A DNA stretch of 64,000 nt from Dokdonella sp041395345. Lineage in GTDB: Bacteria > Pseudomonadota > Gammaproteobacteria > Xanthomonadales > Rhodanobacteraceae. Shown here in pieces: positions 44,283 to 54,321 of this stretch. The position numbers and the translations under genes were made by a program. Under the pieces are notes generated by a model, which searched no databases, had not been told where the DNA came from, and saw only the letters and a list, made by a program, of their open reading frames with translations. The DNA lies in NCBI RefSeq assembly GCF_041395345.1, contig NZ_JAWLAR010000017.1:32122-96121 (forward strand), given 5' to 3'. The first letter of the stretch is position 1, and every line of letters starts with the position of its first letter.

Positions 44283-45026
44283 ATGGAAAAGAAGCTGAGA
44301 TGTTTTGCAACATCCGTATCGCTAGGCTTGCTGCTGGCTGCGTGCGGCTCGGCTCCAACCCGCGTCGAGCAACCGCTGCAATTGCCCGAACCGGTTGACG
44401 AGCCGATCGAGGAATCGCACTACGAGCCGCTGATCCAGCGCGACCGGAACTATATCGACGCACTGCGTGCCGAGCCGGCGCCGGCCAATCCGGAAGTCGT
44501 CGAAGGCAAGAGCGATCGAGGGGATCAGCGCGCACTCGCTGCCGAGGGCTACGTGCGCATCGGCAACGGACGCTATGATGCATACAATGCCGAAACCGAA
44601 CAGGCAGCCATCGAACTCGGACGCGAGGTCGGTGCAGATCGCATTGTGTTCTATCGTGCTCACCAGGCAGACGAGTCGCCGGAATCGACAGCCACTTTCC
44701 TGGCTGCCTACTACGTACGCTTCAAGCTCCTGTTCGGCGCGACGTTTCGCAATCTGACTGCGAGCGAACGTGCCAGCCTAGGCGTCGACGGTGGCGTACA
44801 GATCGGTGCCGTGGTCGGTGGCACACCCGCTTCGCAGGCCAACCTGCTGGCGGGAGACTTCGTACTGGGCTTCAACGGCAAACCCGTTTCCGACCGCGTC
44901 AGATTCCAGGAAATGCTCAGTGATCAGGCGGGCAAGGCGGTCACCCTGCAGGTGTTCCGCAACGGCCAGACCCAGGATCGCATGGTCCGACTCGGCGCCA
45001 TGCCCGCTGCTGCAAACGAGCCCTAA
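44283..45026 (+). CDS. PDZ-domain lipoprotein
   Basis: The 247-residue product starts at an ATG giving a lipoprotein signal (ATSVSLGLLLAACG, cysteine near 21). A middle domain (YVRIGNGRYDAYNAETEQAA, ELGREVGADRIVFYRA) resembles a small repeat seen in outer-membrane-linked lipoproteins. A C-terminal PDZ domain follows (GVQIGAVVGGTPASQANLLA, GDFVLGFNGKPV). No protease residues are present, so it probably binds protein termini as an adaptor. The long upstream extension of the frame has no signal peptide and was not used. Confidence 0.85.
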   Translation: MEKKLRCFATSVSLGLLLAACGSAPTRVEQPLQLPEPVDEPIEESHYEPLIQRDRNYIDALRAEPAPANPEVVEGKSDRGDQRALAAEGYVRIGNGRYDAYNAETEQAAIELGREVGADRIVFYRAHQADESPESTATFLAAYYVRFKLLFGATFRNLTASERASLGVDGGVQIGAVVGGTPASQANLLAGDFVLGFNGKPVSDRVRFQEMLSDQAGKAVTLQVFRNGQTQDRMVRLGAMPAAANEP

Positions 45027-45055
45027 TGATCGGGACCGCAAACAGTATGAAGTCA

Positions 45056-45099
45056 AGGAGCCAAATCCTTCTCCCGCCAGCGGGAGAAGCATTGAGTTG
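45056..45099 (-). repeat. REP-like palindromic element, copy 1
   Basis: A perfect 10-base stem CTTCTCCCGC/GCGGGAGAAG with a two-base loop (45068-45089) lies between two convergent genes. Read on the minus strand, its flank CAACTCAATG and the first stem arm form a 20-base match to the copy at 63930-63949. It may also end transcription of both genes. Confidence 0.75.
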
Positions 45100-45117
45100 A
45101 TACATTTGCGGGCCCAA

Positions 45118-45636
45118 TCAATAAGGCAGCGTCGTCAGATCAGCCGGGGCCAGCACGGACTCGCCCCGCTCAAGCGCAGCCGTGCCACTGCGCGCCAGCT
45201 CGAGAATGGTTGTCATCGCGGCCAGCTCGGTCAGTACGGCGCCGATGTGCGAGCCGCGGCCGGTGAACTGCAGGGTTCGGGTGTTCCCTGTTTCGTCGAG
45301 AATGACCCCGTAGTTGAGCTCGGTGAACCGCGCTATCGCTGCAGCACCGCTCTCGGTGGCCGCGACTTTCACCACAAGCAACTCGGACTCGAGATGACTC
45401 CGACTGGTGAGGTCGGCAATCTCGATCACGTCGATGGACTTGCGTGACTGCTTGATGATCTGCGCGATCACGTTGTCGTCACCGATGGTGACCATGGTCA
45501 GTCGCGATATCTCGGGATCGTGCGTTGCCGCGACCGTCAATGACTCGATGTTGTAGCCACGTGCCGAGAACATGCCGGCGACGCGCGCCAGCGCACCGGC
45601 CTCATTCTGCAGCAGCATTGCAATGATATGGCGCAT
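45118..45636 (-). CDS. ilvN: Acetolactate synthase small (regulatory) subunit
   Basis: The 172-residue ACT-domain protein (MRHIIAMLLQNEAGALARVA, GLFSxRGYNIESL-type FSARGYNIESLTVAATHDPE) binds valine and gives feedback control to the large subunit. The length fits the IlvH type. The start codon overlaps the stop of the large-subunit gene by one base (TGATG), so both are made together. It is the last gene of the ilv-leu operon. Confidence 0.96.
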   Translation of the reverse strand: MRHIIAMLLQNEAGALARVAGMFSARGYNIESLTVAATHDPEISRLTMVTIGDDNVIAQIIKQSRKSIDVIEIADLTSRSHLESELLVVKVAATESGAAAIARFTELNYGVILDETGNTRTLQFTGRGSHIGAVLTELAAMTTILELARSGTAALERGESVLAPADLTTLPY

Positions 45637-47513
45637 CAGAACATCTCCGCGGGGCCGGTTTCCGCCGACTTGACCTGATCGCGCGATGTGATGTGGTCGC
45701 CGGTGATCATCTGTGCGTAACTCATGCCGGGACCGACCATCGGATACACGCAGGCATCTGGATCAATCATCACCTCAAGGAAGGCGGGGCCTTCGAAAGC
45801 GATGAACTCGGCGATGACGCGTTGCAGATCCTCGCTGCGATCCAGCCGCACTGCATACTGAAAGCCGTCGGCTTCGGCTGCCTTGATGAAGTCCTTCCTG
45901 TGCAGGCTCTTGTCGGTTGCCGAGAAACGTCCCTTGAAGAACAGCTTCTGCCACTGGCGAACCATGCCGTCACCGCAGTTGTTCAGCACCACCACTTTCA
46001 CCGGGAGCTCATAGGTAGTCACGGTCTCGAGCTCGCCGATGTTCATGCGGATGCTGGCATCACCATCGATGTCGATGACCATGAGGTCGCGCCGCGCAAA
46101 CTGGGCGCCGATGGCGGCAGGCAGACCAAAGCCCATCGTTCCCATTGATCCCGAGGTCAGCCAGCGTCGTGGCGCGGTGAAATCGAAATACTGGGCCGCC
46201 CACATCTGGTGCTGGCCGACACCGGTACAGATGATGGCTTCGCCGCGGGTGAGCCGATTGATTTCCTCGATAACCGCGTAGGGCTGGATCAGCGCGCTGC
46301 TGCGATCAAAGTCCAGGGCGTGGGTCTTCTTGAGGTCGGCGATATGCGCGTGCCATCCGGCAAACCTGCCCTGCCCGCGCGGATCGAATCCGATACTGGC
46401 AGCTTTCTCGCGCAAGCGGTCGAGCGCGAGCGAAATGTCGCCCAGATGATGCCAGTCGACGCGCTTGACCTTGTCGATCTCGGCCGGGTCGATATCGAAC
46501 TGGGCAATGTATTTCGCCCTTTGCGCGAACAGCTTGGGCACGCCCGCGACGCGATCGTCGAATCGCGCACCCACCGAAATCAGAAAATCGCAGTCGACCA
46601 CGGCGTAGTTGGCGAACGCCGTGCCGTGCATGCCGAGCATGTGCAGCGACAGGGCCTCGGTGGTATCGCTGGCGCCAATACCCATCAGGGTCGTGGTCAC
46701 CGGAATGCCGAAAGCCTCGGCAAACGCGCGCAAGGCCCGGCTGGCCTCGGCCGCGATGACGCCGCCGCCGACGTACAACAGCGGTCGCTCGGCGCGTCCC
46801 AGCGCGTCGAGAAAGTCGGTGCATTCCCGGTCACCCAGCCGCGCCTGCGCCACGGCACGCAGGCGCGAACGATATCCGGGAATCGGCAACTGCCCCTTGC
46901 CGTTGAATCGCAACGAGGCATTCTGGATGTCCTTCGGAATATCCACGACGACCGGTCCGGGCCGGCCCGTGCGCGCTACCTCGAAGGCGGTGCGCATGGT
47001 CGCCTCGAGCTGGCTCGAATCGGTGACCAGAAACACATGCTTGGCACAGGAACCCATGATGCTGCTGATCGGCGCTTCCTGGAATGCGTCCGTGCCGATT
47101 GCCGCGGTGGGCACCTGGCCGCAGATCACCACGATCGGAACCGAGTCGGCCATGGCATCACGCACCGGTGTCACCGTATTCGTGGCACCGGGACCCGAAG
47201 TGACCAGGGCAACACCTACCTTCCCCGATGCGCGCGCGTAGCCCTGAGCCATGAATCCGGCGCCCTGCTCGTTGGCAGGCACGATCAGCGGCAACGGCTC
47301 GCTGCCGTCCTCGGCCAGGTGCTCGCGATTGAAACGAAAGACCGCATCATAGACCGGCAGAATCGCGCCGCCCGAATAACCGAAAACGACATCCACGCCT
47401 TCGTCAGCCAGCACCTGTACGACGATTTCCGCACCACTCATGGGACGACCGGCAAGCGGATGGTCGCCGGCGACGGGCGCGGCCTGCGTTTGTTCCTGCA
47501 ACATGGCATTCAT
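45636..47513 (-). CDS. ilvI: Acetolactate synthase large subunit
   Basis: The 625-residue ThDP- and FAD-dependent enzyme joins two pyruvates, or pyruvate and 2-oxobutanoate, in the first common step of valine, leucine and isoleucine synthesis. Motifs are VFGYSGGAILPVYDAV with the loop before the catalytic Glu, GVALVTSGPGATN, and the ThDP motif DIDGDASIRMNIGELETVTT with NNCGDGMV. The usual GDGSF reads GDASI, as in many acetolactate synthases. GGAG lies 9 bases before the ATG. Confidence 0.97.
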   Translation of the reverse strand: MNAMLQEQTQAAPVAGDHPLAGRPMSGAEIVVQVLADEGVDVVFGYSGGAILPVYDAVFRFNREHLAEDGSEPLPLIVPANEQGAGFMAQGYARASGKVGVALVTSGPGATNTVTPVRDAMADSVPIVVICGQVPTAAIGTDAFQEAPISSIMGSCAKHVFLVTDSSQLEATMRTAFEVARTGRPGPVVVDIPKDIQNASLRFNGKGQLPIPGYRSRLRAVAQARLGDRECTDFLDALGRAERPLLYVGGGVIAAEASRALRAFAEAFGIPVTTTLMGIGASDTTEALSLHMLGMHGTAFANYAVVDCDFLISVGARFDDRVAGVPKLFAQRAKYIAQFDIDPAEIDKVKRVDWHHLGDISLALDRLREKAASIGFDPRGQGRFAGWHAHIADLKKTHALDFDRSSALIQPYAVIEEINRLTRGEAIICTGVGQHQMWAAQYFDFTAPRRWLTSGSMGTMGFGLPAAIGAQFARRDLMVIDIDGDASIRMNIGELETVTTYELPVKVVVLNNCGDGMVRQWQKLFFKGRFSATDKSLHRKDFIKAAEADGFQYAVRLDRSEDLQRVIAEFIAFEGPAFLEVMIDPDACVYPMVGPGMSYAQMITGDHITSRDQVKSAETGPAEMF

Positions 47514-47562
47514 CGGGGCATCTCCACTCTGGCCTCGTTCATCAATCGAGCTGCTCTCGAGC

Positions 47563-48546
47563 TCAAGCCGGCTCGTTGAGCCAGATCATCTTCCTGCGCA
47601 GTTCGGCACCCACTTTTTCGATCGGATGATCGAGGTCGGCCTGCTTGAGGCGCTTGTAGTTGGGCAAGCCAGCTTCGTATTCCGCCTTCCAGTTGCGGGC
47701 GAAGGTGCCGTCCTGGATCTCGTTGAGAATCGTCTTCATGCGTTCCTTGGTCGCCGCATCGACAACGCGTGGACCGCTGACGTAGTCGCCGTACTGGGCC
47801 GTCTCGGAGACGTAGGTCAGCATCTTGGTAATGCCACCCTGATAGAGCAGATCGACGATCAGCTTCAGCTCGTGCAGCACTTCGTAGTAGGCGATCTCGG
47901 GCCGGTAGCCCGCCTCGACCAGTGTCTCGAAACCCTTCATCACGAGTTCGCTGGCGCCGCCGCAAAGCACGGCCTGTTCGCCAAACAGGTCGGTTTCGGT
48001 CTCTTCCTTGAAGTCGGTCTCGATCAGCAAGGCGCGTGCACCTCCAAGTCCGGCCGCGTAGGCCATGGCCAGGTCCCTGGCCTTGCCGGTGGTGTCCTGA
48101 AACACGGCGTACAGGCAAGGCACGCCGCGACCGATCTCGTACTCGGTGCGGACCAGATGACCAGGCCCCTTCGGTGCGACGAGGATGACGTCGATGTCCT
48201 TGCGCGGAACGATGGACTTGAAGTGCACGTTGAATCCGTGCGCAAACAGCAGCGCGGCACCGGGCTTGATGTTCGGTTCGATCACGTCCTCATAGAGTTT
48301 CGGCTGGACCATGTCGGGCGTCAGCACCGCAACCAGGTCGGCACCCTTGACCGCCTCCTCCGGCGTCGTGACGGCAACGCCATCGGCCGCTGCCTTGATC
48401 GCGGTCGGACCGCCCGGACGCAAACCGACGACGACATCGAGGCCGGAGTCGCGCAGGTTGAGGACATGAGAGCGCCCCTGGCTGCCATAGCCAAGGACCG
48501 CGATGCGGGCGTTCTTGAGAGCTTCGGTGGTGACGGTGGCGGACAT
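47563..48546 (-). CDS. ilvC: Ketol-acid reductoisomerase (class I)
   Basis: The 327-residue enzyme isomerises and reduces acetolactate with NAD(P)H. The Rossmann motif is VLGYGSQGRSHVLNLRDSG. Catalytic metal-site motifs are FAHGFNVHF, KGPGHLVR, and ETDFKEETETDLFGEQAVLCGG. There is a single C-terminal knot domain, so it is the short class. GGAG lies 9 bases before this ATG; longer frames upstream lie in ilvD and are not used. Confidence 0.97.
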   Translation of the reverse strand: MSATVTTEALKNARIAVLGYGSQGRSHVLNLRDSGLDVVVGLRPGGPTAIKAAADGVAVTTPEEAVKGADLVAVLTPDMVQPKLYEDVIEPNIKPGAALLFAHGFNVHFKSIVPRKDIDVILVAPKGPGHLVRTEYEIGRGVPCLYAVFQDTTGKARDLAMAYAAGLGGARALLIETDFKEETETDLFGEQAVLCGGASELVMKGFETLVEAGYRPEIAYYEVLHELKLIVDLLYQGGITKMLTYVSETAQYGDYVSGPRVVDAATKERMKTILNEIQDGTFARNWKAEYEAGLPNYKRLKQADLDHPIEKVGAELRRKMIWLNEPA

Positions 48547-48586
48547 GCGCTGCAACTCCGGTGAATGATTGAAGGGGAAAAGGGAA

Positions 48587-50272
48587 TCAGGGACTGGTGA
48601 CCGCGCCTTTTGCGGCCGAGCCGACCAGGCGTGCGTACTTGGCGAGAACGCCATGGGTGACTTTTGCTTTTGGCATTTGCCAGGAGGCACGACGTGATTC
48701 GAGATCGGCATCGGTTTCGACAACACGCCGTGCCGCATCGATGACGATGCGATCGCCCTCCTGCAACAGGCCGATCGCGCCGCCGCGATGCGCCTCAGGG
48801 GCAACATGGCCGACGACGAAGCCGTAGCTGGCACCACTGAAGCGACCATCGGTCATCAAGGCGACCTGGTCGCCGAGGCCACGTCCGACAAGGGCCGCGG
48901 TAACAGCCAGCATCTCGCGCATGCCGGGGCCGCCGGCAGGGCCCTCGTTGCGAATCACGATGACATCACCCGGATTGATCTGCCCGGACTGCACGGCCTG
49001 GAAGCAGGCTTCCTCGCTCTCATAGACACGAGCCGGCCCTTCGAACAGCACAGGGCTGCTTCCCGACAGCTTGAGAATGCAGCCTTCGGGCGAGAGATTG
49101 CCGTAAAGGATCGAATAGCCACCGCGCGGCTTGAAGGCGTCGCTGACCGGACGGATCACTTCCTGTCCCTCCGGTGATCTGGCCGAGGCATCAACTTCGG
49201 CAAACAGCGATCGCCCGGTCACGGTCGGTGCATCCTCGAGCATTCCGGCCGCGCGCAATTCGCGCGCAACGGCACCCATGCCGCCGGCCTCGGTCATTTC
49301 GATCGCCGTGTAGCGACCACCTGGCATCAGGTCGGTGATGACCGGCGTTGCCGCGGCTGCGGTTTCGAAATCCTCGATCTGCAGCGACACGCCGGCCTCA
49401 TGTGCGATGGCCAGCAGGTGCAAGACCGCATTGGTAGAACCGGCGGTGGCCGCCACGATGCGCATGGCATTGCGAAAGGATTCCGGGCCGAGGATGTCGC
49501 GCGGCTTGCGTCCATCTTTCAGGCAATCGAGGACGAGCTCGCCACAACGCCGCGCGGCGTCGGTCTTGGCCGGGTCGGTCGCGGCAATGTCGTTCAATCC
49601 CAGCGGCGAGAGTCCCAGCGCACTGAGCACCATGGCCATGGTATTGGCCGTGAACTGGCCGCCACAGGCCCCCGCGCCGGGACAGGCTTCGCGTTCGATC
49701 GTGCACAGGCGCTCGTCGGAAATCTTGCCGGCACCGTGGCTGCCGACAGCCTCGAAGACCTGCTGCACGGTGATCGACTTTCCGTCGAGTTTGCCGTGAG
49801 CAATGCTGCCGCCATACAGGGCAACGCCAGGAATATTGAGTCTGGCCAGCGCCATTGCGGCAGCAGGAATCGTCTTGTCGCAGCCGCACAGCACGACCAT
49901 CGCATCCAGGCAGTGGCCATCCACGGCGAGTTCGATCGAATCGGTAATGACCTCGCGGCTGACCAGGGACGCGCGCATGCCCGAAGTGCCCATGGCGATA
50001 CCGTCGGTGACGGCGATCGTGTTGAACTCGATCGGCGTGCCACCGGCCGCACGGATGCCCTCGCTGGCGGCCTGGGCAAGATCGCGCAGATTGAGGTTGC
50101 ACGGGGAAATATTCGACCAGGTGTGCACGACCGCCACCAGCGGCCGTGCGATCGCGTCGGCATCGAGCCCGGTTGCATGCAGCATGGCGCGGGCCGGCGC
50201 GCGATCCGGACCGGTCTTGATCGCGTCACTGCGCATGGGCGGCTGCAGCGGGATGCGTGCGTCGGAACTCAT
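48587..50272 (-). CDS. ilvD: Dihydroxy-acid dehydratase
   Basis: The 561-residue iron-sulfur enzyme makes the 2-oxo acids of valine and isoleucine. Cluster and Mg-site motifs are LCGCDKTIPAAAMAL near residue 127 and CPGAGACGGQFTANTMA near 194. GRFSGASYGFVVGHVAPEA is the C-terminal signature. The ATG overlaps the leuB stop. Confidence 0.97.
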   Translation of the reverse strand: MSSDARIPLQPPMRSDAIKTGPDRAPARAMLHATGLDADAIARPLVAVVHTWSNISPCNLNLRDLAQAASEGIRAAGGTPIEFNTIAVTDGIAMGTSGMRASLVSREVITDSIELAVDGHCLDAMVVLCGCDKTIPAAAMALARLNIPGVALYGGSIAHGKLDGKSITVQQVFEAVGSHGAGKISDERLCTIEREACPGAGACGGQFTANTMAMVLSALGLSPLGLNDIAATDPAKTDAARRCGELVLDCLKDGRKPRDILGPESFRNAMRIVAATAGSTNAVLHLLAIAHEAGVSLQIEDFETAAAATPVITDLMPGGRYTAIEMTEAGGMGAVARELRAAGMLEDAPTVTGRSLFAEVDASARSPEGQEVIRPVSDAFKPRGGYSILYGNLSPEGCILKLSGSSPVLFEGPARVYESEEACFQAVQSGQINPGDVIVIRNEGPAGGPGMREMLAVTAALVGRGLGDQVALMTDGRFSGASYGFVVGHVAPEAHRGGAIGLLQEGDRIVIDAARRVVETDADLESRRASWQMPKAKVTHGVLAKYARLVGSAAKGAVTSP

Positions 50273-51336
50273 GCGGCCGCCTGTTGCTTGCGCGTCAATT
50301 GGGCAAGCACCGATTCGGCGACTTCCGTCGTGCTCGCCTTGCCGCCGAGGTCGCGGGTCAGTTCGGCGCTGTCGAGCACGGCATCGACAGCCACCTCGAC
50401 CGCATGCGCCTCGTCCTCGAGGCCCAGCGAATGACGCAGCAGCAAGGCGGCGCTCAGGATGGCGCCGATCGGATTGGCAATGCCCTTGCCCGCGATATCG
50501 GGTGCGGATCCATGAATGGGCTCGTACAGGCCCAGGCGCCCGGCGCCCAGCGAGGCCGAGGGCGATACGCCGAGCGAGCCTGCCAGCGCAGCCGCTTCAT
50601 CTGTGAGGATGTCGCCAAAAAGATTCTCGGTAACGATGACGTCGTAGGCCGAAGGCCGGGTCAACAGCAGCATCGCCATCGAGTCGACCAGCTGGTGCTC
50701 GAGACTGACACCTTCGTACTCGGCCACGACGCGCTCGGTGGTCTCGCGCCAGAGTCGCGAAGTTTCGAGTACGTTGGCCTTGTCGACCGAGGTCAGGCGG
50801 CCCTTGCGTCCACGCGCAAGCTCGCAGGCGCGGCGCACAACGCGCTCGACTTCGGCGACGCTGTAGCGGCATTCGTCGATGGCCACGTCAGCCTCGCGCG
50901 ATTTCTTGCCGAAGTAGGCTCCGCCGGTCAGTTCGCGCACGAACAGCAGATCGACACCGACCAGGTTTTCGGCTTTCAGCGGCGAAAGGCCGGCCAGGCG
51001 CGGATGCACGCGCAGCGGGCGCAGGTTTGCGAATACGCCAAGCCTCGCGCGCAGGCCGAGCAGGCCCTGTTCCGGGCGCACCCTCGCCTGCGGGTTGGAC
51101 CACTTCGGACCGCCAACGGCACCAAGCAGGACCGCATCCGAGTTCACGCAGGCATCAATCGTCGTCTGCGGCAGCGGCTCACCGCAGGTATCGATGGCAA
51201 TACCGCCAATCAGATGCTCGCTGAATTCGAAGACATGACCATTGCGCCGGCCCACTTCGCGCAGGATCGCGACGGCTGCTGCCGTGACCTCGGGCCCGAT
51301 GCCATCACCAGGCAATACCGTGATATCGGCTCTCAT
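50269..51336 (-). CDS. leuB: 3-Isopropylmalate dehydrogenase
   Basis: The 355-residue enzyme oxidises and decarboxylates 3-isopropylmalate in leucine synthesis. It has ITVLPGDGIGPEVT at the start, GAVGGPKW, the arginine-rich substrate loop RPEQGLLGLRARLGVFANLR, and the NAD-site signature NLFGDILTDEAAALAGSLG. The ATG overlaps the leuD stop; frames further up lie in leuD. Confidence 0.97.
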   Translation of the reverse strand: MRADITVLPGDGIGPEVTAAAVAILREVGRRNGHVFEFSEHLIGGIAIDTCGEPLPQTTIDACVNSDAVLLGAVGGPKWSNPQARVRPEQGLLGLRARLGVFANLRPLRVHPRLAGLSPLKAENLVGVDLLFVRELTGGAYFGKKSREADVAIDECRYSVAEVERVVRRACELARGRKGRLTSVDKANVLETSRLWRETTERVVAEYEGVSLEHQLVDSMAMLLLTRPSAYDVIVTENLFGDILTDEAAALAGSLGVSPSASLGAGRLGLYEPIHGSAPDIAGKGIANPIGAILSAALLLRHSLGLEDEAHAVEVAVDAVLDSAELTRDLGGKASTTEVAESVLAQLTRKQQAAA

Positions 51337-51938
51337 GCTGCACTCTCCATCGAATAGGGGTTGTTCGCGCGCCGGGATTCCCATTCGCGGATATCGGAAT
51401 CGGCATCGAGCAGGAAACCGAGCTGGTCGACGCCGCTGAGCAGGCAGTGGCGGGCGAATCGATCCAGCACAAACGGGATCAACAGGTCATCCGGGCCGGC
51501 AATCGTGCAGGCCTCGACATCGACGACCAGCTCCATGCCGGGACTGGACAGCAACTTCTGATGCGCAGCTTCGTCGATGACGATCGTCAGCAAGCCGTTC
51601 TTCAGCGCATTGCTGCGAAAGATGTCGGCGATCTCCGAAGAAATCACCGCTTCGATGCAATAGTCGAGCAGGGCCCATGGCGCATGCTCGCGTGATGATC
51701 CGCAACCGAAGTTGCGTCCGGCCACGAGGATCCTGCAGCCCTGCGCTTCCGGCCTGTTCAACGGAAACTCGGGATTGTCCGCACCACCTTCAAGATAACG
51801 CCAGTCATTGAAAGCATGACAACCGAGGCCGGAGCGTTCGGTCGTGGTCAGGAAGCGTGCCGGAATGATGCGATCGGTATCGATGTTCTCGAAAGGCAGG
51901 CAGGCGGTGCGCGAACGAATTTCAGTCAGCGGCTTCAT
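51333..51938 (-). CDS. leuD: 3-Isopropylmalate dehydratase small subunit
   Basis: The 201-residue swivel subunit of isopropylmalate isomerase contains ENIDTDRIIPARFL, the conserved loop ILVAGRNFGCGSSREHAPWAL, and a SNALKNGLLTI region. It works with LeuC and is coupled to it by a four-base ATGA overlap. Confidence 0.97.
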   Translation of the reverse strand: MKPLTEIRSRTACLPFENIDTDRIIPARFLTTTERSGLGCHAFNDWRYLEGGADNPEFPLNRPEAQGCRILVAGRNFGCGSSREHAPWALLDYCIEAVISSEIADIFRSNALKNGLLTIVIDEAAHQKLLSSPGMELVVDVEACTIAGPDDLLIPFVLDRFARHCLLSGVDQLGFLLDADSDIREWESRRANNPYSMESAA

Positions 51939-53344
51939 GCGGCGCGCTCCTTGAATGCTTCAGGATCGGTGATGACGCCTGCAATGGCAGCGACAGCAGC
52001 CACGCGCGGACTGGCCAGAACGGTGCGAACACCCGGACCCTGGCGGCCCTCGAAATTCCGGTTGCTGGTCGAGACGACCAGCTGTCCCGGCCTGGCGATA
52101 TCGCCATTCATGCCGATGCACATCGAACAGCCGGCTTCGCGCCACTCGGCACCCGCGGCGCGGAAGACTTCGTCGAGCCCTTCGGCCTCGGCTTCGCGCT
52201 TGATCAGGACCGAGCCCGGCACGATCAGTGCGCGCACGCCATCGGCAACCCTGCGGCCGCGCATCACCTCGGCTGCCTCGCGCAGATCCGAAAGACGCGA
52301 ATTCGTGCAGCTGCCGACAAAGACCACGTCCACGGACTGCCCGGTCAGGGCCTGTCCGCCGGCAAACTGCATGTAGGCCAGGGCCTTGGCCTCCTGCGCA
52401 TCACGTGCGGCCGGAATCGCGTCGAGGATTGGCGTGACCATGCCAGGATGGGTGCCGTAGCTGATGGTCGGGCCGACACTGGCCGCATCGATGCGTACTT
52501 CACTGTCATAGCTGGCGCCCGGATCCGAAGGCAGCTTGCGCCAGGCTGCAACCGCGCGCTCCCACTCCGAACCCTGCGGCGAACGCGGGCGACCCCGCAG
52601 CCAGTCGAAGGTGACCTGGTCGGGCGCGATCAATCCTGCCCGCGCACCGGCCTCGATCGACATGTTGCAGACGGTCATGCGCTCTTCCATCGTCAATGCC
52701 TCGATGGCGCTGCCGCGGTATTCGATGACATGGCCGGTGCCGCCGCCGACACCGATACGGCCGATGATGTGCAGGATCAGGTCCTTGGCGCTGACCCCGG
52801 CCCTCAGGCGTCCTTCTACATGGATCGCAAACGACTTCGGCTTGCGCTGCAGCAGGCACTGGGTGGCCAGTACATGGCCGACTTCGGTCGTGCCGATGCC
52901 AAATGCAAGTGCGCCGAATGCACCATGCGTCGCGGTGTGGCTGTCGCCGCAGACGATGGTCATGCCGGGCTGGGTTGCGCCGAGCTCGGGGCCCATCACA
53001 TGCACGATGCCGCGATGTTCGCTGTCCCAGCCATTCAATTCGATATCGAACTCGCGGCAGTTTATTTCGAGCTGGGTGACCTGGTGCTCGGCCTCGGCGG
53101 TCACGTAGGGACGTTGCCCCCGGGCATCGGCCGGCAGGGTCGGCGTTGAATGATCCAGCGTTGCGAGGACGCGCCCGGGACAACGCACCGCCAGTCCGCG
53201 TGCGCGCAATTCGCTGAAGGCCTGCGGCGTCGTCACTTCGTGGATAAGGTGCAGGTCGACATAGAGGATGCCGGGCGTATCGCGGGTTTCCGCGCGGACC
53301 TGATGCGCATCCCAGATCTTGTCGATGATCGTGCGCGGCGTCAT
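51935..53344 (-). CDS. leuC: 3-Isopropylmalate dehydratase large subunit
   Basis: The 469-residue aconitase-type subunit binds the [4Fe-4S] cluster. IVCGDSHTATHGAFGALAFG, VFVGSCTNSRLSDLREAAEV and the CSMCIGMN cysteine pair are present. It forms isopropylmalate isomerase with LeuD. The ATG overlaps the ilvE stop. Confidence 0.97.
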   Translation of the reverse strand: MTPRTIIDKIWDAHQVRAETRDTPGILYVDLHLIHEVTTPQAFSELRARGLAVRCPGRVLATLDHSTPTLPADARGQRPYVTAEAEHQVTQLEINCREFDIELNGWDSEHRGIVHVMGPELGATQPGMTIVCGDSHTATHGAFGALAFGIGTTEVGHVLATQCLLQRKPKSFAIHVEGRLRAGVSAKDLILHIIGRIGVGGGTGHVIEYRGSAIEALTMEERMTVCNMSIEAGARAGLIAPDQVTFDWLRGRPRSPQGSEWERAVAAWRKLPSDPGASYDSEVRIDAASVGPTISYGTHPGMVTPILDAIPAARDAQEAKALAYMQFAGGQALTGQSVDVVFVGSCTNSRLSDLREAAEVMRGRRVADGVRALIVPGSVLIKREAEAEGLDEVFRAAGAEWREAGCSMCIGMNGDIARPGQLVVSTSNRNFEGRQGPGVRTVLASPRVAAVAAIAGVITDPEAFKERAA

Positions 53345-54312
53345 GCGGCTGCCTCGGAGAGTTCGCGCGCCGGTTGACTCGTGACGGGCTGGACCAGTGG
53401 CACATGGGTCAGCCAGCCGCGTGTATCTGCGGTACTGCCATCGAACAAGCCGAAGAACGCCTTCTGCAGTGCGCGCGTGATCGGGCCCGGTTTGCCGACT
53501 CCGACAGTCTTGCGGTCGACCGAGCGCACCGGCGTGATCTCGGCCGCAGTACCGGTCATGAACACTTCATCGGAGGTGTACAGGGCTTCCCTCGGCAAGT
53601 CGCGCTCCTCGACCTCGAGACCGAGATCCTTGGCCAGAGAAATCACCGTGTCGCGCGTAATGCCCGCCAGAATGCCGGCACTGGTCGTCGGTGTGACCAG
53701 GCGGCCCTTGCGTACGAGGAACAGGTTTTCACCGGCACCCTCACTGAGCAGGCCGTTGGTGCCGAGCGCGATGCCTTCGGCATAACCGCCCCGCTTCGCC
53801 TCGAAGCCGATCAACTGGCTGGACAGATAGTTTCCGCCGGCCTTGGCCCAGCTTGGAATCGTGTTGGGTGCCGGCCGGTTCCACGACGACACGCAGACAT
53901 CGGCGCCGTGCTCGATGGCCTCACCGAGATAAGCGCCCCAGTTCAGCGCCATGATCGATACGTCGACCGGTGATCCGTCGTTCGGCACCACACCGAGTCC
54001 GCCAGCCCCGCGGAAAGCAATCGGCCGCACGTACGCCGACTGCATGCGGTTCGCGGCGATGAGTTCGATGCAGGCGGCGTTGATGTCGTCCTCGCTGTAG
54101 CCGATCTCGATCTCGTACAGGCGAGCCGATTCGAACAGGCGGCGAGTGTGTTCGGCGAGGCGAAAGTAAGCCGGGCCTTGCGCTGTCGAGTAAACCCGCT
54201 CGCCCTCGAACACCGAAGATCCGTAGTGCAATGCGTGTGCGCTGACATGCACGGTCGCCTGTGCCCAGGGTTTGAGTTGGCCGTTGTGCCAGATGAGTTC
54301 TGCCTGATTCAT
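53341..54312 (-). CDS. ilvE: Branched-chain amino acid aminotransferase
   Basis: The 323-residue PLP-dependent class IV enzyme performs the last step of leucine, valine and isoleucine synthesis. Family motifs are HALHYGSSVFEGERVY near residue 26, the PLP lysine in FEAKRGGYAEGIAL near 173, EGAGENLFLVRKGRLVTP, and TGTAAEITPVRSVD. It follows leuA by 9 bases and overlaps leuC. Confidence 0.96.
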   Translation of the reverse strand: MNQAELIWHNGQLKPWAQATVHVSAHALHYGSSVFEGERVYSTAQGPAYFRLAEHTRRLFESARLYEIEIGYSEDDINAACIELIAANRMQSAYVRPIAFRGAGGLGVVPNDGSPVDVSIMALNWGAYLGEAIEHGADVCVSSWNRPAPNTIPSWAKAGGNYLSSQLIGFEAKRGGYAEGIALGTNGLLSEGAGENLFLVRKGRLVTPTTSAGILAGITRDTVISLAKDLGLEVEERDLPREALYTSDEVFMTGTAAEITPVRSVDRKTVGVGKPGPITRALQKAFFGLFDGSTADTRGWLTHVPLVQPVTSQPARELSEAAA

Positions 54313-54321
54313 GGATCGGTC

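Noticed and set aside
44708..44716. Further TACGTA site
   Set aside because: It lies inside the PDZ lipoprotein gene and lacks the TCTA and CCCGAAT parts of the operator-like block.
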